Part shown: piece after piece, positions 1-6,855 of the stretch
Numbering within the stretch: the stretch's first letter is position 1
Layout of the letters: the number at the start of each line of letters is the position of its first letter
Assembly: GCA_009773975.1 (NCBI GenBank)
Contig: VSMX01000023.1
Location: forward strand, 8,374-21,230
Reading direction: 5' to 3'
Source of the DNA: Desulfovibrio sp.
GTDB lineage: Bacteria > Desulfobacterota > Desulfovibrionia > Desulfovibrionales > Desulfovibrionaceae
DNA length: 12,857 bases
Program-made: the position numbers and the translations under genes
Notes under the pieces: generated by a model
Databases searched by the model: none
Told to the model about the DNA's origin: nothing
The model's input: only the letters and a program-made list of their open reading frames with translations

Positions 1-45
1 TTTCCGAAGGGAACTTCAAATGTAAATTTCAATAAGGAGAATTTC

Positions 46-663
46 ATGCAAATGCGTTTAACCCTGCCCCTGCTTCTTTTATTAGGCTTTTTTATTGTTG
101 CCTGCGAGGCTCAAGAGCAGTCCTCAAAAACTTCAATTGCTGTAGTTGATATGGCAAGAGTAATGAGGGACAGCACTCCGGGAAAAGAGGGTGTCAAATT
201 TCTTGAAAGCCGTCAGACCGCCCTCCAGGGACAGCTTGACGCCATTCAGGACAAATTGGAAAAAAATCCTGAAGATGAAAAAGCCATGCAGGAGCTTCAA
301 CGCGTTTATGCTGTGTCTCAACAGCGGATGCAGGCGGAACAGCAGAATGTGGTGAATATTCTCTTTGACACGATTCAACGTACTCTTAATGACTATTGCA
401 CACGTGAAGGCTATGATGTAATTCTGGGTTCGGAAGCAGCGGCTGCTTTCAATCAGAAAATTGACATAACAGACGCTGTTATTGCCGAGGTGGACAAGCA
501 AAAAGTTGAATTCAAGCCATTGCCGGAAGCCAGAATACCGAAAAATGATGAGAACCAAACTGGCGATGCCATAAAAAATCAGGATGATGCCAAAGCTTCC
601 GAAACAGGTGACAAAAAACAGACTGGCAAGGAAAATGCTGTAAAGCCCGATGGCAACAAATAG
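46..663 (+). CDS. OmpH/Skp-like periplasmic chaperone, probable lipoprotein (205 aa)
   Basis: Probable member of the OmpH/Skp family, whose characterised members hold unfolded outer-membrane proteins in the periplasm. Residues 1-19 form a signal peptide with a leucine-rich core, ending in a lipobox-like IVAC with Cys20, so the protein may be lipid-anchored rather than soluble; plain signal peptidase I cleavage is the alternative. From about residue 30 there is the family's opening strand (IAVVDMARVM). A Gln/Glu/Lys-rich helical, coiled-coil-like stretch (about 50-105) follows, then the closing part containing YDVILGSEAAAAF (about 124-136). Residues from about 160 are a hydrophilic Lys/Asp/Glu/Asn tail, longer than in typical Skp proteins. 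The ATG at 46 is favoured because AAGGAG (34-39) lies 6 nt upstream; Met3 is a less likely alternative. The 45 nt before it hold no recognisable gene end. The family call is fairly sure; the lipid anchor is inferred. Confidence 0.82.
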   Translation: MQMRLTLPLLLLLGFFIVACEAQEQSSKTSIAVVDMARVMRDSTPGKEGVKFLESRQTALQGQLDAIQDKLEKNPEDEKAMQELQRVYAVSQQRMQAEQQNVVNILFDTIQRTLNDYCTREGYDVILGSEAAAAFNQKIDITDAVIAEVDKQKVEFKPLPEARIPKNDENQTGDAIKNQDDAKASETGDKKQTGKENAVKPDGNK

Positions 664-684
664 TTATTTTTTTGTCCTGGTTTT

Positions 685-707
685 AAGCCCCTGACCGGGG
701 CTTTTTT
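685..707 (+). terminator. Rho-independent terminator of the OmpH-like gene
   Basis: A perfect 7-bp stem (AAGCCCC at 685-691, GGGGCTT at 697-703) with a 5-nt loop runs into a T tract (702-707). It starts 22 nt after the stop codon at 661-663. The A run on the far side is short, so it should act mainly on the plus strand. Confidence 0.88.
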
Positions 708-731
708 ATTGTGTCCCATAAACGAGGCAAT

Positions 732-759
732 AAAAAAGGCTCGCAAGAAAATGCAAGCC
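732..759 (-). terminator. Rho-independent terminator of tRNA-Pro
   Basis: Read on the minus strand, GGCTTGC (759-753) pairs with GCGAGCC (744-738) around an 8-nt loop. One pair is a G-U wobble that forms only on this strand. Six T residues (737-732) follow directly. It begins 10 nt past the CCA end of the tRNA and faces the plus-strand terminator at 685-707, so the two transcripts converge. Confidence 0.75.
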
Positions 760-768
760 ATCAAAATA

Positions 769-846
769 TGGTCGGGATGGCGCGATTTGAACGCGCGACC
801 TCTGCGTCCCGAACGCAGCACTCTAGCCAAACTGAGCCACATCCCG
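769..846 (-). tRNA. tRNA-Pro, anticodon CGG
   Basis: On the minus strand the gene begins CGGGATG at 846 and closes with CATCCCG, discriminator A and an encoded CCA (771-769). The anticodon stem is CTGCG/CGCAG with loop TTCGGGA, giving anticodon CGG (reads CCG, proline). The T arm is GCGCG/CGCGC with a TTCAAAT loop. All four arms fold and the CCA is encoded. It lies opposite in direction to both neighbours and has its own promoter and terminator. Confidence 0.97.
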
Positions 847-855
847 TATTCAGAT

Positions 856-884
856 TTAATAATCCAGATAAAAGATTTAGGCAA
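856..884 (-). promoter_or_regulatory. Sigma70-type promoter of tRNA-Pro
   Basis: On the minus strand, a -35 box TTGCCT (884-879), a 17-nt spacer and a -10 box TATTAA (861-856) end 9 nt before the first tRNA base. Transcription would start close to the tRNA 5' end. The assignment rests on consensus match, spacing and position only. Confidence 0.6.
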
Positions 885-896
885 GGTTTTTTTTGT

Positions 897-925
897 TTGT
901 CAAAGTGGATGGTCTTGAGTAATAT
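897..925 (+). promoter_or_regulatory. Sigma70-type promoter for the chemotaxis operon
   Basis: TTGTCA (897-902), a 17-nt spacer and TAATAT (920-925) match sigma70 boxes at 5 of 6 and 4 of 6 positions with ideal spacing. The expected start is near 932, about 40 nt before the cheB ATG. A T8 tract (887-894) just upstream could act as an UP-like element. I saw no sigma54 or sigma28 consensus here, so this che operon does not look as if it belongs to the flagellar sigma28 regulon. Confidence 0.62.
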
Positions 926-946
926 GTCGGGAAATCCCATGGACAT
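924..946. repeat. Small interrupted inverted repeat at the predicted che transcription start
   Basis: ATGTC (924-928) pairs with GACAT (942-946), and inside it GGGA (929-932) pairs with TCCC (935-938), with a 3-nt bulge on one side. It straddles the -10 box and the predicted start, where an operator would sit. It is short and could be chance. Confidence 0.3.
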
Positions 947-973
947 GTATCAACATCATTGAAGAGTGTTTGT

Positions 974-2089
974 ATGATTCGCGTACTTATAGTGGATGAT
1001 TCCACATTCATGCGTCATTCCCTTACGGAAATGCTTGAAACTGACCCGGAAATCAAGGTGGTTGATACTGCCAGAGACGGTCGGGAAGCCCTGTCAAAAG
1101 CTGCAGAAAAAGAAGTTGATGTAATCACCCTTGATGTGGAGATGCCGAAACTGAATGGTCTTGATACCTTGAAAGAGTTGATGAAGACCAATCCCTTGCC
1201 TGTCATAATGGTCAGTTCCCTGACAGAAAGCGGGGCCGAGAGCACGCTTAAAGCCATGGAATACGGCGCCCAGGATTTTATTCCCAAAACGTTGAGCAAT
1301 GACCGTGACGCATTCGGGCTGGAACTGCGCAAAAAGGTAAAGGCCATGGCGCGCAGAAAAAGCATCATAAAACTTAAGTATCGCCACCATCTCACAACCG
1401 GCGTGGGCAAAAGCGCCGGTACTGGTACAGCCCCTTCTGGTGCTTCCGGTCTTCATTCCTCTTTCGGAGCAAGCAAACCGACGCCCAGACCTGCCAGGCT
1501 TTCAGCGGGAATGGGACCAAGGGATCTTGTCGTTATCGGTGTCTCCACCGGTGGACCGCCGGTTGTGCAGAAGATTCTCCAGGCTTTGCCGGAAGACCTT
1601 CCCGCCTGTATTCTTATTGCCCAGCATATGCCCGCCACATTTACGGGGCCTTTTGCCAAACGGTTGAACAGTGTGAGCAAATTTGAGGTTACAGAAGCCG
1701 TAAATGGAGATAAACTCATAAACGGCCATGCCTATGTTTGCCCCGGCGGAAAGCATATTGGATTGAGGCTGCGCGGACCCTTGCCGGAAGTGTCTGTAGG
1801 CGAGGAGCCCAAAGATGCGCTGTACAAACCTACGGTAAACGTGCTTATGGAGACAGCCGGCAAGATAATGGGGCGGCGCACACTGGGCGTGATGCTGACG
1901 GGCATGGGTTCTGACGGCATTGACGGAGCAAAGGTTTTGAGGGAAAAAGGTGGCTTGCTGATTGCCCAAAACGAGGCTTCCTGTGTTGTTTACGGGATGC
2001 CCAAAGCTGTTATAGACGCCAATCTTGCCAATCTGATTCTGGATGCGGACGATATTGCTGCCGCAATTACCGCCACAGTCAGAGGCTGA
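974..2089 (+). CDS. cheB: CheB, chemotaxis response regulator protein-glutamate methylesterase (371 aa)
   Basis: CheB removes methyl groups from, and deamidates, glutamyl sites of chemoreceptors; phosphorylation by CheA activates it, giving adaptation. The receiver domain (1 to about 122) shows acidic Asp8/Asp9, phospho-acceptor Asp54 in LDVEMP, and conserved Lys105. A linker rich in Ser, Gly, Thr and Pro follows (about 130-175). The C-terminal esterase domain carries the catalytic triad as Ser191 (in GVSTGG), His218 (in AQHMP) and Asp314 (in GMGSDG). All residues needed for both activities are present and the length is normal. A TTG five codons upstream (959) is in frame, but ATG 974 is preferred: the protein then starts directly at the first receiver strand and a weak GAAGAG (961-966) lies 7 nt upstream. 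First gene of the che operon; the next start is 22 nt downstream. Confidence 0.95.
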   Translation: MIRVLIVDDSTFMRHSLTEMLETDPEIKVVDTARDGREALSKAAEKEVDVITLDVEMPKLNGLDTLKELMKTNPLPVIMVSSLTESGAESTLKAMEYGAQDFIPKTLSNDRDAFGLELRKKVKAMARRKSIIKLKYRHHLTTGVGKSAGTGTAPSGASGLHSSFGASKPTPRPARLSAGMGPRDLVVIGVSTGGPPVVQKILQALPEDLPACILIAQHMPATFTGPFAKRLNSVSKFEVTEAVNGDKLINGHAYVCPGGKHIGLRLRGPLPEVSVGEEPKDALYKPTVNVLMETAGKIMGRRTLGVMLTGMGSDGIDGAKVLREKGGLLIAQNEASCVVYGMPKAVIDANLANLILDADDIAAAITATVRG

Positions 2090-2111
2090 ACCACGGACGG
2101 GAAAACCGAAC

Positions 2112-4043
2112 ATGGAAAATTCTTCATACAATGACGTAGAAATTCTTGATGCTCTCGAGAATGGTGATAATGAAACCATAAGAAGCGCTGCTTTCGCTGC
2201 GGGGGACGCTTGTCTTGAAACGGCAATCCCACTGCTTTGCGAAAGAATCAAAAGCGAGAATATCGGGGTGCAGGAAGCCGCAGAGTACGGCTTACGGAAA
2301 ATACGCGGTCCGCAAGCAATTAATGGCCTCATGCCACTTCTTGCCAGCGATGATGCTCCCGTGCGCAATGTGGCAATGGATATTTTGCGCGAAATAGGCG
2401 TGGACGGCATTGAAATCATGCAGCCGTATCTTCGCGGCGAAGATCCTGATTTGCGTATTTTCATAACCGATATTCTTGGTTATTGCGCGAGCCATCAATC
2501 TGCTCTTTTACTGGGGGAGGCGCTTCTTAAAGATCCGGAAGTGAATGTTCGCTATCAGGCCGCGGTAAGTTTGGGCAATTTGGCTTTTCCCGAATCTGTT
2601 GGCGCCTTGTGTCAGGCCATGCATGATGAGGAATGGGTTCAGTTTGCAGTGGTGGAGGCTTTGGCCAGGATAAATGACCCGGCGGCAATCAATGCCCTGA
2701 TCAAGCTCTTGCCATTGTCATCGGTGCTTGTTAGTTCTGCCATAGTGGATGCCCTTGGCGAGCTTGGGGATATAAAAACAATTCCAATGCTTTTCAATTC
2801 ATTGGAAAATGTCAATGTCGTGCTTCGGCACAAGATTGTAAAGGCGATTGTCCAAATTCTTTCCGGCCGTTCCCTTTCCCTGCTTGCCACCAAGTCCCAG
2901 GACAGGCTGCGCTGCTACCTCCTGGAAGCGCTTTCCGATAATGATGAAGAAATTCAGATAGCTGCGCTGCAGGGGCTTTCAGCCATTGGCACCACAGAAG
3001 CAACAAACGATATCATGTCGCTTGCCCACCAGATCGATCCCGACCGCAACCCGGATCTTTATGAGGCAGCCATTCGCGCCATTGCTTCCATTGGCTACAA
3101 TTCGGTAGTCAAGGATGCCTTGCGCAGTGATGACGAGATTATGATCATGATTGCCATGGAAGCTTGCCAGTTGATGGATGATCGTGCTCCGCTTGAAGAG
3201 ATTAAAAATCTTTTCTGGCGCGTGGGCAGGGATCTGAAAAGGGCGGCGGTGGCAGAGGTTGCCCAGATGGGCACATGCGATGATGTTCCGTTTTTCCTTT
3301 CAGTGATAGACGAGTGCAATGATGCGGAAGCGTTGAAAAGTGCGTTGGCTTTTTTTGGCAATCAGCATGCCTGTCCTGATGTGGAAGATGTCGTTTTCAG
3401 CCAACTTGACCATAAATACGTTGATGTAAAGGAAATGGCGCTTGAAGCGTGCATTAATTTGCATTCTCCAATGCTTAATGAGCGTTTCCGCGAGCGATTC
3501 AAAAGCGACGATGCCATGCAGCGGATGATGAGCGTCTATGCTCTTGGCCGTTACTCGGTAACCGAGAATATTTCCGAGATAACGGACGCGCTTGAAGATG
3601 CCGATTCCTCTATTCGCAGGGTTGCGGTTGAAGCTTTTCAGAATATGGGCGGCGCTGCGGAACGCTATCTTCCAAGGCTCATGCCCAGGCTTTATGACGA
3701 GGACAAGGATGTGCGCCTGGCTCTCGTTGACCTGCTTGGTCAGATAGGCACCTCCGCTGTTATGCCTCATTTGATATCCGCCCTGCGCGACGAGAATGAA
3801 TGGGTGCGTATTCGCGCAATCGAGGCTCTTGGAACAAACAAAAACCTTGAAGCGGTGCCAAAACTTTCGGAAATGCTGGAAAATGCCAGCCCGATGGTCG
3901 TATTCAGGATTATTGAAGCCCTTGGCAGGATTGGCGGCAATGTGGCATTCAGTGTTTTGTTGAGCATGGCGGATAATGAAGACCCAGAAATACAGCGGGC
4001 TGCCGCTGATGCAGTGTCCGCAATTCAGGCTGAACAGGAGTAA
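2112..4043 (+). CDS. HEAT-repeat (PBS-lyase-type) protein of the chemotaxis operon (643 aa)
   Basis: Almost the whole protein is a chain of roughly 30-residue HEAT/PBS-lyase-like helical pairs. A recurring pattern ends in small-residue helices such as VRYQAAVSLGNL, VRIRAIEALG and IRRVAVEAFQNMG, usually followed by a short A/P-containing turn. Such solenoids normally act as protein-binding scaffolds. I see no signal peptide, membrane segment or catalytic motif, and the sequence does not look like a true phycobilin lyase. It lies between cheB and cheR, with cheR starting 2 nt after its stop, so co-translation and a role in the same chemosensory complex are likely but inferred. The ATG at 2112 is chosen over an in-frame ATG at 2043, because the earlier start would overlap cheB by 47 nt and add a non-repeat segment. 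The Shine-Dalgarno for 2112 is weak. Its partner is unknown. Confidence 0.85.
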   Translation: MENSSYNDVEILDALENGDNETIRSAAFAAGDACLETAIPLLCERIKSENIGVQEAAEYGLRKIRGPQAINGLMPLLASDDAPVRNVAMDILREIGVDGIEIMQPYLRGEDPDLRIFITDILGYCASHQSALLLGEALLKDPEVNVRYQAAVSLGNLAFPESVGALCQAMHDEEWVQFAVVEALARINDPAAINALIKLLPLSSVLVSSAIVDALGELGDIKTIPMLFNSLENVNVVLRHKIVKAIVQILSGRSLSLLATKSQDRLRCYLLEALSDNDEEIQIAALQGLSAIGTTEATNDIMSLAHQIDPDRNPDLYEAAIRAIASIGYNSVVKDALRSDDEIMIMIAMEACQLMDDRAPLEEIKNLFWRVGRDLKRAAVAEVAQMGTCDDVPFFLSVIDECNDAEALKSALAFFGNQHACPDVEDVVFSQLDHKYVDVKEMALEACINLHSPMLNERFRERFKSDDAMQRMMSVYALGRYSVTENISEITDALEDADSSIRRVAVEAFQNMGGAAERYLPRLMPRLYDEDKDVRLALVDLLGQIGTSAVMPHLISALRDENEWVRIRAIEALGTNKNLEAVPKLSEMLENASPMVVFRIIEALGRIGGNVAFSVLLSMADNEDPEIQRAAADAVSAIQAEQE

Positions 4044-4045
4044 AT

Positions 4046-5272
4046 ATGGCAATGCAGCCAGATAGACCATTTTTCAGGCCTCAAACCTCGGATGCCGGTA
4101 AAAGTCCTGAAAAAAAAGATGATCGTCCAACGTCTCTCTACAAGCCAAGAGAACCATCTTCTTTTGCCCAAAGAACCCAGACACTCGGAACTGCCACTCA
4201 ACGGCAGACAAATCCGCTTTTAAATACGGGGCAGACTCCAAGGCCATTTTCTTCTCTCAGGAGCCAGACCCAGACTCCCGATGCCAATTCCGCAAAATCA
4301 CGTTTTTCAAGTTTTGCCAAAGTGCAGCCTGCAGCCCAACCGGCAAGTCCTTCGACTTTTGCCTCAAAGGCGCCCCAACCATCTGCAAAACCGGCTTCTC
4401 CTCTTGGGCGGTCGTCTTCGCCTTTCCGCAAGGATTTGCAGATCACGGATGAAGAATTTCTGTTGCTGCGCGATTTTATTTATCAGCAATGCGGCATATT
4501 CATTGCGGAAAATCGTAAATATCTGGTGGAAAACCGTCTATCTAACCGCATAAAGGATCTAAACCTCAAAAGTTACAGCGAATATTACAACTTCCTGCGT
4601 TTCGATAACAGTCGCCGCCAGGAATTGACCAAATTGTTTGAAGTTGTAACCACAAATGAGACAAGCTTTTTCCGCAATCCTCCCCAGCTTGAAGTTTTTC
4701 AACGCATTGTTCTTGCCCAGGCTATCGAAAAGGCCAGGGCAAGCGGCCAAAAAAAATTGCGTATCTGGTCGGCAGGCTGTTCCACAGGCGAAGAACCATA
4801 TACTCTTGCCATAATTTTGCATGAGACATTGAAAAGCGATATCGGAAGCTGGGATATAAAAATTACGGCCAATGACCTTTCCGAAGCGGTTCTTACAGCG
4901 GCAAGGCGCGGTATTTATAATGAATACGCCTTGCGCACCACCCCAAAAGAAATGGTGGACAAATATTTCCACAAGGATGGAAATGTTTACAAACTGGATA
5001 CGGCGCTGAAAAGATTGGTAAGTTTTGGTCAGATCAATCTTAGCGATCGTGAACAGCTAAAGAGAGTTGAAAAATCCCAAATTGTGTTTTGCAGAAATGT
5101 TATTATTTATTTTGATGATGAAATGAAGCGAAAAGTTATCAATGCTTTCTATGACAATTTGCTGCCAAAAGGCGTTCTGATAATTGGGCACTCGGAGTCT
5201 TTGCATAATATCAGCCGTGCCTTTACCCTTGAACATCACAAGGGCACAATTCTATATCGCAAGGAAAGTTAA
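4046..5272 (+). CDS. cheR: CheR-type chemoreceptor methyltransferase with long disordered N-terminus (408 aa)
   Basis: CheR transfers methyl groups from S-adenosylmethionine to receptor glutamates, opposing CheB. The catalytic part begins near residue 132. It contains the all-helical N-subdomain, NETSFFR (204-210), the SAM-binding SAGCSTGEEPYT (242-253), Asp277 in the second SAM strand, CRNVIIYF (349-356) and GHSESL (381-386). These are the expected CheR motifs in order. Residues 1-130 are an unusual extension rich in Ser, Pro, Gln, Thr and Lys, with no predicted fold and short recurring elements (SSFAQ at 38-42, SSFAK at 88-92). Ordinary CheR proteins are about 270-290 residues, so the tail nearly accounts for the excess. 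It may tether the enzyme to a partner such as the neighbouring HEAT protein; that is speculation. CAGGAG (4035-4040) lies 5 nt before the ATG, inside the end of the upstream gene. parA begins 8 nt downstream. Confidence 0.95.
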   Translation: MAMQPDRPFFRPQTSDAGKSPEKKDDRPTSLYKPREPSSFAQRTQTLGTATQRQTNPLLNTGQTPRPFSSLRSQTQTPDANSAKSRFSSFAKVQPAAQPASPSTFASKAPQPSAKPASPLGRSSSPFRKDLQITDEEFLLLRDFIYQQCGIFIAENRKYLVENRLSNRIKDLNLKSYSEYYNFLRFDNSRRQELTKLFEVVTTNETSFFRNPPQLEVFQRIVLAQAIEKARASGQKKLRIWSAGCSTGEEPYTLAIILHETLKSDIGSWDIKITANDLSEAVLTAARRGIYNEYALRTTPKEMVDKYFHKDGNVYKLDTALKRLVSFGQINLSDREQLKRVEKSQIVFCRNVIIYFDDEMKRKVINAFYDNLLPKGVLIIGHSESLHNISRAFTLEHHKGTILYRKES

Positions 5273-5280
5273 AAGGGCAC

Positions 5281-6060
5281 ATGGAAGCCAAAGTTCTTGC
5301 CATAGCCAACCAGAAAGGAGGAGTAGGAAAAACAACCACTGCCATCAATCTGGGAAGCGCGCTTGCCCGCCTCGGAAAAAAAGTTCTGCTGGTAGATCTT
5401 GACCCGCATGCCTGCGCCACATTGCATGCCCGCATTTATCTTGAAGAGCAGAAATTAAGTTTGAGAGAAGTTTTTTTGGCAAGAGATCCATCGCTTTATT
5501 GCAGGCTTTGGCCAAAACTTATCCAGCACCAGGCAATGGACGGGATGGATATCGTCCCCGGCGCAATAAGGCTTTCCGAACTTGATGCGGATTTTCGAGA
5601 CAGGCACAATAAAGGGAATGTTTTGAAGGAAAGCATAAAATGCATGAGACAGAAATATGACTTTATTATGCTTGACTGTCCTCCGCATCTGGGAATTATC
5701 CTGATAAATGCCCTGGTGGCATCAGATTTGCTGATAATTCCTATACAGACTGACTTTTTGGCGCTCCACGGACTCAAATTGCTGTTTGACACCTTGCATA
5801 CCTTGAACAAGGTTTTGCCAAAACCTGTGAATTACAGGGCAATTGCGACAATGTACGACAAAAGGACCAGGGCGTGCACCAGAGTGTTGGAACTTTTGAA
5901 AATCAAGCTGGCTGGCGCTCTCTTTTCCACAATAGTGGGAGTTGATACGCATTTTCGTGAAGCAAGCGCGCGGGGATGTTCAATTTTCGATATAGACGCC
6001 GAGACTCAGGGCGCGGCAGCTTATAAATCCCTTGCAGGAGAAGTGGTGGCGCTATGGTAA
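5281..6060 (+). CDS. ParA/MinD-family ATPase of the chemotaxis operon (ParC-like, 259 aa)
   Basis: Deviant Walker A motif KGGVGKTTT (12-20) with both the signature Lys12 and the P-loop Lys17, Walker A' at VDLDP (38-42), and Walker B ending at Asp132 in MLDCPP. These define a ParA-type ATPase, which dimerises with ATP and forms gradients on the nucleoid or at cell poles. No DNA-binding N-terminal helix-turn-helix and no neighbouring parB or parS was seen, so plasmid or chromosome segregation is unlikely. Related orphan ParAs in che clusters (ParC of Vibrio, PpfA of Rhodobacter) position chemoreceptor arrays; by context this protein should do the same. AAAAGGG (5270-5276) precedes the ATG. The last 7 nt overlap the cheW-like gene, implying translational coupling. 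The family call is sure; the array-positioning role is inferred from context. Confidence 0.92.
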   Translation: MEAKVLAIANQKGGVGKTTTAINLGSALARLGKKVLLVDLDPHACATLHARIYLEEQKLSLREVFLARDPSLYCRLWPKLIQHQAMDGMDIVPGAIRLSELDADFRDRHNKGNVLKESIKCMRQKYDFIMLDCPPHLGIILINALVASDLLIIPIQTDFLALHGLKLLFDTLHTLNKVLPKPVNYRAIATMYDKRTRACTRVLELLKIKLAGALFSTIVGVDTHFREASARGCSIFDIDAETQGAAAYKSLAGEVVALW

Positions 6061-6803
6061 AAACTCCGGAGGAATATCTTTCCGAATTGAGCTTTGCCTC
6101 ACCTGTCCAGAATGTCAAGATTACACAATTATCGTCTGCGGAGCAGGCCTTTGTGGAAAAATATCTTGGCGAAGAGACTTTGGCTGCGCTCAATCTTTCC
6201 GGACCAACGATTGATGTTCCTGTTGTTGATGCGCCAAAACGGGTTGTTTCCAGGCCCAGTCCGGACAGCATCACTCCGGAAATTGTAACTGGTTCATTGC
6301 CAAAACCTCCCGCGGTTGCGGAAAAACCGGTTCATCCGCTTACCATGAAGGATATTCTCAAGAAGCAGGAGATTATCCAGATGGTATCGTTTTATGTCGA
6401 GGGCCAGTTATATCTTTTGCCTGTGGCAGGAATTCAGGAAGTATTGAGGCACATGGAGCTTGTAAAAATCCCTCTTGCGCCGCATTTTGTGGCCGGCGCA
6501 ATCAATTTGCGCGGCAGGGTAACTCCGCTTGTCTATCTTTCCTCATTGTTGAACAATAGTGAAAAATTGCAATATGGGCCTGATAATTTTGTGATTGTTT
6601 GTGGCAACGATCAGATGCAGATTGGCTTGATTATAGATAAAGTCAGTTCAATGCATATGTTGCCGAGAGACAAGATTATCTGGAATCTGGAAGCCAGCAT
6701 CGGCGATCGGGGAGATAATCTTTGCGCCCTTGCGGACCTGGATGACAAGGTTTGCGGAATTGTAGCCCCGGATATGATAATTCAGAATTTGCTTTCATTG
6801 TAA
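6054..6803 (+). CDS. CheW-like coupling protein with ~108-residue N-terminal extension (ParP-like candidate, 249 aa)
   Basis: The C-terminal half (about 109-247) is a CheW domain: VSFYVEGQLYLLPV, the PLAPHFVAGAINLRGRVTPLV region that contacts CheA and receptors, and the closing IGLIIDKVSSM strand are all recognisable. Plain CheW proteins are about 150-170 residues. This one has an extra 108 residues, with a mixed segment at 1-50 and a Pro/Val-rich linker at 51-95. In Vibrio, ParP has a CheW-like C-terminal domain that enters the array and an N-terminal part that binds the ParA-like ParC. Here an N-extended CheW is encoded overlapping a ParA gene, so a ParP-like role is plausible. It may also be the operon's only CheW-type coupler. 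The start ATG overlaps the parA stop; AGGAG (6036-6040) is rather far and GGTGG (6045-6049) is closer. CheW domain is certain; ParP equivalence is inference. Confidence 0.9.
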   Translation: MVKTPEEYLSELSFASPVQNVKITQLSSAEQAFVEKYLGEETLAALNLSGPTIDVPVVDAPKRVVSRPSPDSITPEIVTGSLPKPPAVAEKPVHPLTMKDILKKQEIIQMVSFYVEGQLYLLPVAGIQEVLRHMELVKIPLAPHFVAGAINLRGRVTPLVYLSSLLNNSEKLQYGPDNFVIVCGNDQMQIGLIIDKVSSMHMLPRDKIIWNLEASIGDRGDNLCALADLDDKVCGIVAPDMIIQNLLSL

Positions 6804-6821
6804 GGGGCAGATTTTATTCAC

Positions 6822-6837
6822 GCCGGACAAGTCCGGC
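6822..6837 (+). repeat. Perfect GC-rich hairpin between the cheW-like gene and cheY
   Basis: GCCGGAC (6822-6828) and GTCCGGC (6831-6837) are perfect inverted repeats separated by 2 nt, folding as 6 bp with a CAAG tetraloop. It starts 18 nt after the upstream stop and 18 nt before the cheY ATG. No T tract follows, so it is not a standard terminator. It could stabilise or process the polycistronic RNA and so set the cheY/cheA level apart from the upstream genes. Confidence 0.6.
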
Positions 6838-6855
6838 AAATACGGGATTTTTATA

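Noticed and set aside
579..946. Minus-strand open frames of 61 and 101 codons over the tRNA-Pro region
   Set aside because: They read through the tRNA itself and the terminators. No recognisable protein features.
709..962. Two plus-strand open frames of 69 and 83 codons between the OmpH-like gene and cheB
   Set aside because: Both run across the tRNA-Pro gene, and one ends in the che leader. No ribosome binding site, and the text is antisense tRNA.
959..973. TTG at 959 as the cheB start
   Set aside because: It adds five residues before the first receiver strand and has no ribosome binding site. ATG 974 fits the family start.
2043..2111. ATG at 2043 as the HEAT-protein start
   Set aside because: It lies deep within cheB (47-nt overlap) and adds a non-repeat segment. 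ATG 2112 begins 22 nt after the cheB stop.
1502..2464. 320-codon minus-strand open frame opposite cheB and the HEAT gene
   Set aside because: It lies antisense across two clearly real genes, with Cys/Ser/Arg-rich text and no domain. It is a by-product of their codon usage, as are the long minus-strand frames at 3300-4070, 7288-8056 and 9020-9601.
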